From Vairimorpha ceranae (Eukaryota > Microsporidia > Nosematidae), in the NCBI RefSeq assembly GCF_000988165.1, contig NW_020169298.1:106243-170242 (forward strand): DNA of 64,000 nt, read 5' to 3'. Position numbers and translations under genes: made by a program. Below are positions 30,460-40,980 of the stretch, piece by piece. Position 1 is the first letter of the stretch; each line of letters starts with the position of its first letter. Under the pieces are notes generated by a model that had not been told where the DNA came from, made no database searches, and worked only from the letters and a program-made list of their open reading frames with translations.

Positions 30460-30666
30460 ATGAAATCAAAAGATCTACCAAATTTAAATAAATTTGTGAA
30501 TAAAATGATAAAAGTTAAAACAGGAAAAGGCACAACATTTAGTGGATTATTGAAAGGACATGATGCTTTTATGAATATAGTACTTAATAGAGAAGAGGAA
30601 TACAGTTATATTGTAATTAGAGGAGATAATATTATAAATATTGAACTTGTAGAAGATAGAAAATAA
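30460..30666 (+). CDS. SMX2: Small nuclear ribonucleoprotein SmG
   Basis: One of the seven Sm proteins that ring snRNAs of the spliceosome. 68 aa (family 70-80). Sm1 motif: VKTGKGTTFSGLLKGHDAFMNIVL; Sm2 motif: IVIRGDNIINIELV, with the SmG/LSm7-type I-x-x-I-E end. The choice between SmG and LSm7 is by similarity only; the VIRGDNII ending fits SmG better. Its presence implies spliceosomal function even though no intron was seen here. Confidence 0.9.
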   Translation: MKSKDLPNLNKFVNKMIKVKTGKGTTFSGLLKGHDAFMNIVLNREEEYSYIVIRGDNIINIELVEDRK

Positions 30667-31112
30667 AAATATTGTTAATTTTTAATGTAATTTTAAAAAA
30701 AGTACTGTAGTTCTAAGTAAAAAATGTGAAAATTTAAAGAATATTATAAAAACAATAAAATAGTAAAATATTGGGTTTTTTACGAGTATAAGTTTCTTAT
30801 AAATATTTTTTTATGTAAAAGTATGTCTGTTTATAAAAATTTTTTATATTTAAAAAAATAGAAATAAATGAAACATAAAATGAATGATTGGAAATATAAA
30901 ATAAAGATTGGAAATATAAAATGATTAAGCCTTAGAAATTAGCTTATTATTTATCTCTTAAGGGGATAAAGTAAAGGTCTTTAGAAAATGCCTTAACAAT
31001 TATACACCAATCTTAGTAATATATTCAATATTAATATTACAAGTTTAAAAAGCGATAAATTGTAAGGAACATATATTTTTTATGCACAAATTTTTTTGTG
31101 TTAAATTTTTTA
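30667..31112. other. AT-rich spacer
   Basis: No gene or RNA recognised. Contains a short repeated phrase (GATTGGAAATATAAAAT) near 30886-30922. Confidence 0.5.
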
Positions 31113-31116
31113 CCCC
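31113..31116 (+). promoter_or_regulatory. CCCC motif deciding the uS4 start
   Basis: CCCC four bases before the ATG at 31121; the frame also runs back to an ATG at 31082, which lies before the motif and is not used. Confidence 0.65.
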
Positions 31117-31120
31117 TCAA

Positions 31121-31687
31121 ATGGCTAACCAATATTCAAAAAGACTTGTTCACAGGCCCAGGAATCCTTTTGAAAAAGATCGACTGATTAAAGAAATGCA
31201 AATTGTAGGAAAATTTGGATTAAAAAATAAACATGAGCTTAGGCTTGTAGAAAAAATTTTTGCTAATGATAAAAAAGAAGCCCGTCTGCTTCTTACTTCT
31301 TTAAATATTGAAGATCTTTGTATTAATGCTAGAAATTTATTACATAAATTATGCACTAATGGAGTTCTTAGTGGAATTGATTTGACTTCTAAGGAAGAAA
31401 TCCACAATGGTCTTAACAGTATTTTAGATTTAACTATTGATAATTATTTAGAGAGAACATTACAGTACAGAGTGTATTCTGCAGGACTAGCCAAGTCTGT
31501 TCACCATTCTAGATGGTTAATTACTAAAGGACAGATTAGCATACAAGGAGTGGTAATTAAAAGGCCCAATTATGTTGTTAAAGCCGATGAAGAAGCATTC
31601 GTAGAAATTACATCATATTCTTGGTCTAACAATACTAAGATTACTAAAAGTCAAAAGAAAAAAGCTAAAAATGGAGATGAAGAATAA
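31121..31687 (+). CDS. RPS9: 40S ribosomal protein uS4 (S9)
   Basis: Small-subunit ribosomal protein, 188 aa (usual 185-195). N-terminus [22 protein letters not shown], then [18 protein letters not shown], and the S4 RNA-binding domain [26 protein letters not shown]. The C-terminus is Lys-rich. No intron. The start at 31121 matches the family and the CCCC motif. Convergent with the PITP gene, with a 19-bp gap. Confidence 0.96.
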   Translation: MANQYSKRLVHRPRNPFEKDRLIKEMQIVGKFGLKNKHELRLVEKIFANDKKEARLLLTSLNIEDLCINARNLLHKLCTNGVLSGIDLTSKEEIHNGLNSILDLTIDNYLERTLQYRVYSAGLAKSVHHSRWLITKGQISIQGVVIKRPNYVVKADEEAFVEITSYSWSNNTKITKSQKKKAKNGDEE

Positions 31688-31706
31688 ATTATTTATTTAA
31701 TGTATT

Positions 31707-32315
31707 TTAATCGTATAATTCATTTTCTAATTTATCTAATTCTACTACACTTATGTCACACCATTCATCCTTAAGATTGACTACTAGCTGGTGGTGTTCA
31801 AGTATTTGATTTTTCATGCTTTCAGAAATTTCGTGTGCAATCCATCCCATCATCCAATTATTAATTTCTACATCTATACGTTTGTAACATTTAATATAAT
31901 CATCTCCATTAGAATAATCTACTACTTCTAGTTCCATATCAGGATAAGGATTTTCAGTCGTGATACGTGTTTCAATCTTCACATTAAAAACATCATGTGA
32001 AAAATGATTATTTTTATAAGAAGTTTCTATAAGTTTATCACTATAGTGCGATATTTCTGTAAGAATACATGCTGCATCTGGTATACATTTCCTAACAATT
32101 GTAGGTATTTTAGAATGAAGATGTAAATATTTTATTGTTGTATTTACCTTCCCAAGTGTGTCATGTACATTAGATTCTTTTTTTATTAGTGTAATTTTAT
32201 AACCTTGGGATTTTTCCTTCTTATATTTATGTATTGATGCATATCTGTTACCGTTATTATATTCTGATTTCTTTAGTGGCAGTTTTAATTCATAAAGCTT
32301 TGAAATTTTTGTCAT
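31707..32315 (-). CDS. Phosphatidylinositol transfer protein (START-like PITP)
   Basis: Carries phosphatidylinositol or phosphatidylcholine between membranes in the cytosol. 202 aa, against about 270 for animal class I PITP. The N-terminus (YELKLPLKKSEYNNGNRYASIHKYKKE) matches the PITP start, HLHSKIPTIVRKCIPDAACILTEISHYSDKLIETSY the lipid-cavity region, IKIET-like VKIETRIT the following strand, and WMMGWIAHEI with EHHQLVVNLKDEWCDISVVELDKLENELYD the C-terminal helices. The regulatory loop region is shortened. Common in animals and some fungi. No CCC by the ATG. Confidence 0.86.
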   Translation of the reverse strand: MTKISKLYELKLPLKKSEYNNGNRYASIHKYKKEKSQGYKITLIKKESNVHDTLGKVNTTIKYLHLHSKIPTIVRKCIPDAACILTEISHYSDKLIETSYKNNHFSHDVFNVKIETRITTENPYPDMELEVVDYSNGDDYIKCYKRIDVEINNWMMGWIAHEISESMKNQILEHHQLVVNLKDEWCDISVVELDKLENELYD

Positions 32316-32724
32316 CTTGTTTTTTGTAAATTTTAATATAAAATAAAAAAGAATGACAAATAAAAATTAAATATTTTAATTTATCAATAAAAAAACATTA
32401 AAAGCACAAATAATTTTATATTTCACATTTAACATATAAAGAAATTTAGATTATGTATAAAAGATATGTTATGTAGTTTACATACTCTAGTAGAATTAAA
32501 ATGTATTTATTAAGTTATATTTGATAAATTTTTAGGTGTAGATAACCTTTGGCACATTAAATCACTAATGTCATAGAAATCTTATAGAAATATTTAACAA
32601 GTCTTTGCTTAGTAGTATATGTTAGACATATACAAGTTAAGATATTTAATAATAAAATATTACAACAATATGAAATAATTATCATTACAGATAAAATTAG
32701 TATTTAGTAATCAAAATAGTTTAA
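32316..32724. other. AT-rich spacer between PITP start and DDX60-like helicase end
   Basis: No gene or RNA recognised. Confidence 0.5.
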
Positions 32725-35700
32725 TTAAGCAAATATTGATTTGAATTTAGGCTCAAATATCGCATAAAAATTAATCACTTTTTTAAGTGTAATTCCATCC
32801 AATTGATATTTATTGTACCATCTAATAATACTTAATAGTAAATTGTTAATAACACTTAGTGATTTAAATAAATCTGCTGACCTGACCCTGTTCTCATTAA
32901 CTATCTTATTGACTGACTTACCTTTAAAGAAATCTAACAAATATGAATTTTTAGGATAATCGAGATAATTTACCTGAAAATAAGACAGTAATGTAAATAT
33001 CTGCTTCTTAGAATAAATTTGTAATCCTTTCAATATGAAATTGTAGAAATTAGAAGATATATTTATATTTTGTTCATTAATCTTTTTACAGAATTTATAA
33101 ATGTTATCATCTAAAGGTGGTAAAACATAATCATTTTCAAATAGCAAAGGTTTGACTTCAAAGAGATGTGCTAGTGTATTCATAAAATTTTGTGGATCAA
33201 AATTAATAAGTTTCTGGTCTAGTAAAATGGCTAAAATGAAAATAGAAGGATCAGAATCTCTATTTGAGATAACAAGATCATTCAGATAGCTATTTTTATT
33301 AAAATAAATATTTAAAATTTCAATCTGGTTGTTAACTAAATCTCTTCTATATTTTTCAGATGTAAAAATGCCACTAAGATCATATTTAGAATTAATATTT
33401 AAATTTTCTATTTTTTTCTCTAAATCATAACCATATGTTTTTTCTAGTAACGGATATTTAATAAGTGATTCTTTAATATTAAACCCTACAAAACTAGTAT
33501 TAGTGTATGTATAGACCCCTTTTATATTTGGTAATCTTGAGACCATAAGATTTTGTACTCTTCTTTGGGGTATTCCCATAAATACAATATTTCCTAATGT
33601 ATCAAATCCTCTTCTGCCCGCACGACCGGCCATCTGTTTGAAATTGAGAGGATCTAACAAAAGACTATCCCCTGCAAATACAACAGTTCTACAAGGCATG
33701 TTTATACCAAGAGCCAGAGTATCTGTAGCAAAAAGAACCCTAAGGTGTTTCTGTCGGAACAAAATTTCTGCAACATTTCTATACTTTCGATTCATCTGCT
33801 CGTGATGTACTCCTATACCCCTGTATAACATATCAATAAATTCAGGTCTAGTGTTTTTGATGTATCTCGTTTCTTCCTCTAATTCATAATCTGTGACTTT
33901 AGTAACTGGATCGAGATACGTAAATTTAATATTCTTTTTATCGGTCTTATATTCAAAATTCTTCTCTGCTTCTAGAGATTCTTCAATCCACGCATCCTTA
34001 GACTTTTCAATATCTCGCGTTCTTTTGGCTTCTTTTTTTATTTTTTCTATCACTCTATTCCTTTTAATATCAATATCCATATTTTCTAATTTTTCATATA
34101 CTTTAATTGCCATTCTATTAATAAAATCTCTGTCTGTATTAAAGACAATACAAGGAAGCATGTTGTTATTTTTTAAATCATCCAATAAAGACATAATATT
34201 GTCTAAAATGTAATCTTCTGTAAATTCATTAATATTATCAAATGCTTTCTTACTATCTTTAGTTTGTAACTTGTATATTTTCTTTACCTGTTTTTCCGAT
34301 AAATCATTATTTTTAATTAAATTTTCAAAATAATTTAATAAATGTTTTTCGTAATCTTTAACATCTTTTTTTGTAATAATATTACTAGTAAAAAATTTTT
34401 CTGGTACCAAAGGATACAGTAATTCTTTCTGTTCTTTTGTTAACACCGTACACAATGAATCAAATAAATAAAGTAGTTCTTCAGGCAAAAAACTTATATC
34501 ATTTCCAAATCCGAATTTTTTAATATGCTCATAAGAATACGCAAATAGATTATTTATAGGAACAATATTATTTGAATATACATACGGTTTTAACTCACAA
34601 TATCTTTCGGTGTGAAGAACCAATTCACATTCACGATTTTTTGATTTTTCAATTTCAGAAACCCATTCGTAAAATCCATTTAAATTTCCTAATGTTGCAC
34701 TTAATACTAATAATGGACACGGACTAAGATGGAAAATTCTTTCTATAGGACTTCCCATTTCTTCTGAACTAATTTTATGAACTTCATCAATAATTATATA
34801 TTTAATTCTAGAAAGAATATTTTCTGGTGGAGAATTAAGTATTGATTCTAAAAGTGATGGAATTGTTATAAGAACTTGACAATTGTAAGGATCTTTAGTA
34901 AAATCCTTCAACAATGACCCTTGAATGCTTGTTCTGACATTAACTTTTGGGGAAAATCTAGCATAAATATCTGCAGAAACCTGGTTTGCTAATGCTTTTG
35001 TTGGTAGACAAAATATAACCATGTCTTTGTCACTATTTCTTAATATTTTTTCTATGGCATAAAAACAAATAAATGTTTTTCCAGAACTTGTTGGTGCTGC
35101 AATAATTGCACTTTTATTTTCATCAACTAAATCTAAAAGCCGCCTTTGCCATGCATCAGGTTCAAAAAGTACACGCGAATCTTTTTTAGAACCAAGATTT
35201 CTTTTAAGTTTATCACCCGTATGTTTTAGCTGAAAACAGATATCATAATCACTTGGCGCAGATGTATCATCAGTAAAAAATTCCAACTTTAAATCCAAAT
35301 TATTTTTTTCTACAATCTCATGCACTGTGGCCTCAAAACCACAATCAATAAGTTTTTGTAAAACAAATTGTGAGGTTTCTTCTGAATCCAAAAATTTATT
35401 TACATACTCTAAGCAATTTAAATAACACGGAATTATTTTACGTTCATCACAATTTTCTGCTCTTTTTTCTAAATTCCAAATATCTGCATAATATTCTATT
35501 TTAAGCAAAAGCAATCTTTTATAAATTGTCAAATTTTCAGTGTAAACACCTTCTAATAAATTTTTCTTTGTAACCACATCTGCATTTTTATACTTTTGAT
35601 AAAAATTTCGAAGCCAAATTTTATCATTTTCTTTTTGTTTATCTGCCAATCTTTTCATATTTGTGTCAATAATTTCTTGCTGTTTTTTAGACACTTTTTT

Positions 35701-36714
35701 CTTTTTAATGTCTTTAGATTTAACAATAGGGGAAAATAATAATTTTCCGTTAAACAATGATTCTGCAGATTTTTGAATATTTTTTAAATGTATAAAATTA
35801 GACTTTTCATTAGTTTGCTTAGCTGTAACCAAATAATCAATTTCATACTTTTCAGGTTTGTATTGCATCATTTTAACATCTTTATTTTCTATAAACGGGT
35901 AAAATTTATCATCAATTTTCTCACCATCTGAGAACAAAAGTCTTCCGTCAAATTTAAATACAAAAAAGTCTTCTTCTTGCTTTTTACAAATCAAAAATTT
36001 ATAAATTAAATCACACATATTTATATCAATACACTGATCATTAACTTTATAACAATTGTAATCCATTTCTGTATCAAATAAATTCTCAATTTTTTTAAGA
36101 TCTAAAGAAGAATTAATTTTTTTTATTTCCCTGTTTATATCCTCTTCAAGTTCACTCATGCTAATATCAATTTTTTCAGAAGAAATAAAATCTGTAAAAA
36201 TTTCATCTGTATTTTTCGTAAAAAGTGGATTATAAATAAAAGTGTATATAAATGGTGTTCTAATCTCTAAATTATCTAAAAACCCTATATATAAATTTTT
36301 TGTAGCACACAAAAATAAAAAATTTTGAGATCTTTCTGATTGATCTCCTAAAACTAAAGCTACTCTTTCATTTTTTATATAATCATTCAATTCAATAAAA
36401 TTTTTACATTCATAAAAACTTTTAATAAACTCAATAATGACTTTTGTGTAAATGTCCAAATCTTTATAATCAAAGAAAATTGTAATAACATCAAATCCAC
36501 TTGTTTTTAGATTTGACACTAAAAAATTAAATCCATGATAAATTGTGTGTAAAGGAAGTGTCTTTATATCTAAATTGTAATTTCTACACAAGTAAGAAAT
36601 AAGACCATTTCCATGGATTATTAAATGACCGATGCCTGTAAATTGTAAACTTATATTTGCAAAAGCCGGAATTTCTGTTTTAAAATATTTTAAAAAAGAT
36701 TTTTCTAGCGACAT
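32725..36714 (-). CDS. DDX60-like Ski2-family DExH RNA helicase
   Basis: Largest gene of the window, 1329 aa. The DDX60-type helicase core starts with DAWQRRLLDLVDENKSAIIAAPTSSGKTF (Walker A at about residue 543), CLPTKALANQV, the DEVH box at about 646, LSATLGN, then GVHHEQMNRKYR, ATDTLALGINMPCRTVVFAG and QMAGRAGRRG at about 1031. The region before the core (with LLEGVYTENLTIYKRLLLLKIEYYADIW) is specific to DDX60-like proteins, and the N-terminal ~300 residues may hold a degenerate PIN-like fold. Human DDX60 is about 1712 aa. In animals DDX60 aids RNA sensing; in fungi the role is unclear, so an RNA-surveillance role here is inference. CCC (GGG at 36720-36722) precedes the ATG. Confidence 0.9.
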   Translation of the reverse strand: MSLEKSFLKYFKTEIPAFANISLQFTGIGHLIIHGNGLISYLCRNYNLDIKTLPLHTIYHGFNFLVSNLKTSGFDVITIFFDYKDLDIYTKVIIEFIKSFYECKNFIELNDYIKNERVALVLGDQSERSQNFLFLCATKNLYIGFLDNLEIRTPFIYTFIYNPLFTKNTDEIFTDFISSEKIDISMSELEEDINREIKKINSSLDLKKIENLFDTEMDYNCYKVNDQCIDINMCDLIYKFLICKKQEEDFFVFKFDGRLLFSDGEKIDDKFYPFIENKDVKMMQYKPEKYEIDYLVTAKQTNEKSNFIHLKNIQKSAESLFNGKLLFSPIVKSKDIKKKKVSKKQQEIIDTNMKRLADKQKENDKIWLRNFYQKYKNADVVTKKNLLEGVYTENLTIYKRLLLLKIEYYADIWNLEKRAENCDERKIIPCYLNCLEYVNKFLDSEETSQFVLQKLIDCGFEATVHEIVEKNNLDLKLEFFTDDTSAPSDYDICFQLKHTGDKLKRNLGSKKDSRVLFEPDAWQRRLLDLVDENKSAIIAAPTSSGKTFICFYAIEKILRNSDKDMVIFCLPTKALANQVSADIYARFSPKVNVRTSIQGSLLKDFTKDPYNCQVLITIPSLLESILNSPPENILSRIKYIIIDEVHKISSEEMGSPIERIFHLSPCPLLVLSATLGNLNGFYEWVSEIEKSKNRECELVLHTERYCELKPYVYSNNIVPINNLFAYSYEHIKKFGFGNDISFLPEELLYLFDSLCTVLTKEQKELLYPLVPEKFFTSNIITKKDVKDYEKHLLNYFENLIKNNDLSEKQVKKIYKLQTKDSKKAFDNINEFTEDYILDNIMSLLDDLKNNNMLPCIVFNTDRDFINRMAIKVYEKLENMDIDIKRNRVIEKIKKEAKRTRDIEKSKDAWIEESLEAEKNFEYKTDKKNIKFTYLDPVTKVTDYELEEETRYIKNTRPEFIDMLYRGIGVHHEQMNRKYRNVAEILFRQKHLRVLFATDTLALGINMPCRTVVFAGDSLLLDPLNFKQMAGRAGRRGFDTLGNIVFMGIPQRRVQNLMVSRLPNIKGVYTYTNTSFVGFNIKESLIKYPLLEKTYGYDLEKKIENLNINSKYDLSGIFTSEKYRRDLVNNQIEILNIYFNKNSYLNDLVISNRDSDPSIFILAILLDQKLINFDPQNFMNTLAHLFEVKPLLFENDYVLPPLDDNIYKFCKKINEQNINISSNFYNFILKGLQIYSKKQIFTLLSYFQVNYLDYPKNSYLLDFFKGKSVNKIVNENRVRSADLFKSLSVINNLLLSIIRWYNKYQLDGITLKKVINFYAIFEPKFKSIFA

Positions 36715-36969
36715 ATGAAGGGTGAAATTAAAAATAAAAAAAAATTACATGAGAGACATTTGCAACATGATTACTTTTGTATACAAATAAACTGCCTTAA
36801 TGTCAAAAATATTTCAAGCATTATTTTTTTAATTTCAAGCATAATATTCAAACTAGAATAAACAAATTAACATTACTTAATTTTTTGAAAAAAGTTGAGT
36901 AATTTTTATACAAAATTTTGTTTATTTTGTTTTATGAAAATTTAAAAATAATTTAAAATAAACAATTTA

Positions 36970-38013
36970 ATGCTAATTTGTTTATTTTATTATGCATCGG
37001 CAGAGGTTACGAGTGTAAACTATTACAATTTAAATGATACTCTTTTAACAAAATCAGATTTTAAAATACGCAATTTTAAGTTTAAGATCAGTGACAAAAC
37101 ATTCATTTTTTCTAATGGCTCAAGAAATTACATTAGCGATCCTTGTGTTTACACGTTAGTTACTAAAAACACGTTTGGTTATTTAAAGGTCTGTAATGGT
37201 GTTGAAGGGCTTATTTGTACTTCAATAGAATGTTTAGAAATTAAATATGTTAAAAAAAAAGATCCCTATCATTTAGATGTAGAAACATACCCTTTAGATA
37301 AGGTTCTAGTTAAGTTTAATGATAATTTTAAATCTGAAATATACACAACTACGCAATCTTTAAGTTCAGACAACAGAATTATTGAAAATAGAATACATAT
37401 TAAAAATAAACGCATTATAAAAATTAGATTAGCTCTAATAAATGAATACGATAGATATATTAAATTAAAAAATCATGCATATATTGAAACATTGCATTTA
37501 TTTAAAGTAGCCAGAAAAATTATCAATAGTTTAAATTTTGATAATTTCTCTCTTGATATTGTTAAAACGAGTATTGTAAATCGTTCAAAATCAAATTTAT
37601 TGATTGACAATCAAAAAGATCCTTTATCTACACTAAATGCAAATATAACAAAATTAAAAGATATCAATTCATATTTGTATAACAGTGACCTTATTGTTTT
37701 ATTGACTGATAATAAAACAAATGAAAAAGAAGGGATGAGTTATTTAAACGGATTAGGTGATGTAGATACTAAATACATTATTATAAATTACAACCCAGAT
37801 GATACGCTTTTTTATAAAGCCAAAGTACTAGTACATGAGATTTTACATACTTTAGGAAGTACTCACGATTTAGAGAATAAAGGATATTTAATGGAAAAAC
37901 GTTTTTTAAACAAAAAAGATTTGAAGATTAAGTTGAGTAAAAAATCTAAAAAAGAGATAGAAAAATTTGTAGAAAAAAACAAAGGATACTTTTTTGGAGA
38001 CTCAAAAAAATAA
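36970..38013 (+). CDS. Secreted reprolysin-type (M12B/ADAM-like) zinc metalloprotease
   Basis: 347 aa beginning with a likely signal peptide (MLICLFYYASAEVTS). A pro-like region follows, then a catalytic domain starting near residue 140 with RIIKIRLALINEYDRYI, then YNSDLIVLLTDNKT, GMSYLNGLG, and the zinc motif HEILHTLGSTHD at about residue 289, fitting HExxHxxGxxHD, followed by a Met-containing turn (LMEKR). Disintegrin, Cys-rich and membrane segments of full ADAMs are absent; the C-terminus is Lys-rich. Microsporidia are known to encode ADAM-like proteases in spore wall or polar-tube context; the exact role is not visible here. Only an AATTTA precedes the ATG, no CCC. Confidence 0.9.
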   Translation: MLICLFYYASAEVTSVNYYNLNDTLLTKSDFKIRNFKFKISDKTFIFSNGSRNYISDPCVYTLVTKNTFGYLKVCNGVEGLICTSIECLEIKYVKKKDPYHLDVETYPLDKVLVKFNDNFKSEIYTTTQSLSSDNRIIENRIHIKNKRIIKIRLALINEYDRYIKLKNHAYIETLHLFKVARKIINSLNFDNFSLDIVKTSIVNRSKSNLLIDNQKDPLSTLNANITKLKDINSYLYNSDLIVLLTDNKTNEKEGMSYLNGLGDVDTKYIIINYNPDDTLFYKAKVLVHEILHTLGSTHDLENKGYLMEKRFLNKKDLKIKLSKKSKKEIEKFVEKNKGYFFGDSKK

Positions 38014-38822
38014 TTTTTATTTGTAATTAGTAGAATATTATAAATTATTGTTAAGAAATAAATTTTTTAACATTCAATTCAAATATAAAAATTTATTTTT
38101 TAAAGTGTAGTTTCTATTATCCGTATATTTAATTATGCGAATAAAGTAAGGTATTTGAAAAAAAAATAATTTTTCTGTATTATTATTGTGCATAAAGCTG
38201 CCATTTTAAAATCAAATTTTTTTTAACTATTATTAATTATTGAATGCAGTAAAGAAAAACATGAAATATTTAGTTTGATTTTTAAAATTTATATTATAAC
38301 AAATATTTTTTTTAAGCTTGTTTAAAACCTAACTTGTAAATTTTAATAAATTCACTAGTTTAATATTTCTAGCTTCTGAAAATAAAATACTTGACGCGAA
38401 AAACTTATTTAAAAAATGTAAAATTTTTTAAAATAATTGGTAAATGTTAAACAAAATATAAAAAACAATTTTAAAGTTTATTCAATCAATATTGTATGTT
38501 ATATTCTATTATTTTTTAGACCTTAATTATGTCAAGTACTTATATTGTATGTTTTTGTACATTTTACGATACTTAAGTAACTACAAAGATTTTATCTTCA
38601 TTTTTAGTAAAACAGCAGTTTAAACGCCATATATAGCAAAAAGTAACATTATGTTACTAGTTATTATTAATCACAAATTAACATTTGTTTATAAGTCTAT
38701 AAAATATTTACAAGTACAATCACTAGTAAATTACACCACAATTTCGATTAACACATTAAAAAAATATATATTTTAATTAACATTCATATTTAGTTTTTTT
38801 CTAAAAGAATCAATAAAATTTA
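38014..38822. other. AT-rich spacer
   Basis: No gene or RNA recognised; ends with the CCCC (38823-38826) signal of the next gene. Confidence 0.5.
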
Positions 38823-38832
38823 CCCCGCATAA

Positions 38833-40851
38833 ATGATAAATTCTTCAATTTATAAATTTTACAGATCTTTAAATATAAAAATACAGAAAGATATAATAAT
38901 TGATAAACTTGGATCTTCGGTAATTTTTATCATTGCTGCACATAACTCGTTTTATATTTATGATATAGAAAAGTTCAATATTTTACTTATTAGTCCATAC
39001 ATTCCACTAATAGAGAAAATATATTTTTACAGGGATGTTGTATACGTGATTTCTAACAAAGACATTTTAGTGTATAAAAGGGCAGTTTTATTTCATACAA
39101 TGCACTTTGATAGGCAAGTAAGATCTATAAATTTTCTTGATTGTTTTTTATTTGTAATATTAAGTGATGGTAATATGTTTATATATGAAACATCAAATTA
39201 TTGTTGTGATGATACATCTATAAAATGCGATACTACTTACTTATCTACACTTGAAGGAGTTAAGACTATTTATCATCCTCAAACATATATTAATAAGATT
39301 GTCATTCAGTATAACGATAAATTAGTTCTTTATAATTTTATAAAAAATAAAGTTATTTATGAATATAAAAATATCAAATCTAATTTTATTAAATTAGCAG
39401 AAACCAAGGTTCTTGATATTATTGGTGTATTGTACAATGATAGAATAGATATATTTAATTTAAAACAGGATAAAATTGTATTTACTATAAATTTTACACA
39501 AAATACTACTAGTGATTTTTCAGATATTGATTTTTCGGTGGATAAATTACTTTTCGTTAAAGATAATTGTCTTTATATTTATGATATGATAAATAAATAT
39601 CAAATATGTTATAAAAATAATGTATTTAATGCTAAATTTATAGATGATACGTATATATTAATAATAACAGAATCAGAGATATTTATTAGTGAAATTATTA
39701 ACGGTAAATTAAATACAATAAAATATAAATTAATAAATGTACCAAATATTATTGGTATAGAATTTATTAATAATAAAAATTTTATTATTATTAATAAAGA
39801 TGCAGTAGTAAGATATAATATATACAATGATAATAACTTTGCTAAAATTCTAATTGATAAAAATGATCAAGATGAATTAAGTGATAAGTGCTCTATAAAA
39901 TATTCCGTGTATAAGAATAATGTTATTTTATACAAAAAAAATACACTTTTTAATGTAGATCTAGAATATAAAAGATCTACTACTTTATTAAGGAATTTAT
40001 TAGAAAATATTTCACTTTATAAAGAAAGAGCTTTACTTGTTACAGAAAAATATACTTTACTGAATATTAAAAGTAAATTAGTGCATTACAAATTAGAGAA
40101 GAAATATAGTAAAGTGTGTTACTATGAAGATTTTATTATATCATACACAGATAAAGAGATTTTTATACAAAATATTACTAATAAACATAGTTATGAAATA
40201 TATCTATTAGATATAACAAATATTAGAGTTCTTGAAGGATTTATTTGTATTAGTACAAAATTTGCTTTATTTTTTTATAACTTTAATGAAACTGAAAGTT
40301 TTAGAAAATTTTCTATCGAAAATATTTTAGATTGGGATATTAATAATAAAATATTATGTGTTTTACAAAAAAGATCAATATATATTTATGATATTCTTAG
40401 TAATATCTTAATAGATAAAATTACAAATGAGGCTGATATGAAATATATTAGATTTAGTAAAGATAACTTCTTTTTACTAGTTGTTACTGAATCAGATGAA
40501 ATAATTATGTTATGTAATAAAGTATTTAATACTAAATATAAAGAGGAAACAGAAAATATTTTAAATATAGATTTACTTTCTCTTGACAATAAACCTGAAT
40601 CTGCAAATTGGAATATTAATGAAATCTTTAATATTAAATACCAGACAATTGATATTGATGAAATCATAGATGATATATTTTGTAATCTTGAAAGCAATTA
40701 TTTAAAATATAATGCTTTACTTAATCTTGTACTAAAAAAATATTATAAAAAAATTAGTAAAGAAAAAATCAAGGAAATATACGAAAAGTATAAAATTATA
40801 AGTAAAAAATATTTAGAAAATTATATTAGATGCATAAAATATTATCAATAA
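38833..40851 (+). CDS. UTP21: Utp21/WDR36-like small-subunit processome propeller
   Basis: Nucleolar WD-repeat protein needed for 18S rRNA maturation. 672 aa against about 939 in yeast. The N-terminus (IYKFYRSLNIKIQKD, SSVIFIIAAHNSFYIYDIEKFNILLISP) follows the Utp21 start, where the sequence motif is a FRALG-like stretch followed by a blade ending in YD-x-x-K-L-x-L-LFVS. The C-terminal part has DLLSLDNKPESANWNINEIF, similar to the Utp21 NLD-x-IK-x-x-NKPKE-x-P segment preceding the last helical domain. In between are many weak blades without canonical WD dipeptides. CCCC at 38823-38826 is 6 bases before the ATG. Assignment is by a handful of motifs, so moderately sure. Confidence 0.72.
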   Translation: MINSSIYKFYRSLNIKIQKDIIIDKLGSSVIFIIAAHNSFYIYDIEKFNILLISPYIPLIEKIYFYRDVVYVISNKDILVYKRAVLFHTMHFDRQVRSINFLDCFLFVILSDGNMFIYETSNYCCDDTSIKCDTTYLSTLEGVKTIYHPQTYINKIVIQYNDKLVLYNFIKNKVIYEYKNIKSNFIKLAETKVLDIIGVLYNDRIDIFNLKQDKIVFTINFTQNTTSDFSDIDFSVDKLLFVKDNCLYIYDMINKYQICYKNNVFNAKFIDDTYILIITESEIFISEIINGKLNTIKYKLINVPNIIGIEFINNKNFIIINKDAVVRYNIYNDNNFAKILIDKNDQDELSDKCSIKYSVYKNNVILYKKNTLFNVDLEYKRSTTLLRNLLENISLYKERALLVTEKYTLLNIKSKLVHYKLEKKYSKVCYYEDFIISYTDKEIFIQNITNKHSYEIYLLDITNIRVLEGFICISTKFALFFYNFNETESFRKFSIENILDWDINNKILCVLQKRSIYIYDILSNILIDKITNEADMKYIRFSKDNFFLLVVTESDEIIMLCNKVFNTKYKEETENILNIDLLSLDNKPESANWNINEIFNIKYQTIDIDEIIDDIFCNLESNYLKYNALLNLVLKKYYKKISKEKIKEIYEKYKIISKKYLENYIRCIKYYQ

Positions 40852-40980
40852 ATCTATATATATTTACAGTTATGACTATTTATAATATTTTTATACTAAA
40901 TATTTTTAATTCATGTATTTTGTAAAAATGTATATTTTACTTTTTAAAAATTCTATTTATTTTTATAATCTTTTTTCCCC

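Noticed and set aside
31082..31120. Upstream ATG extension of uS4
   Set aside because: Internal ATG follows CCCC and matches the ribosomal protein start.
4447..36714. Sex locus of the TPT-HMG-RNA helicase type
   Set aside because: No HMG-box or sugar-phosphate transporter gene is present, and the DDX60-like helicase belongs to another family than the one in that locus.
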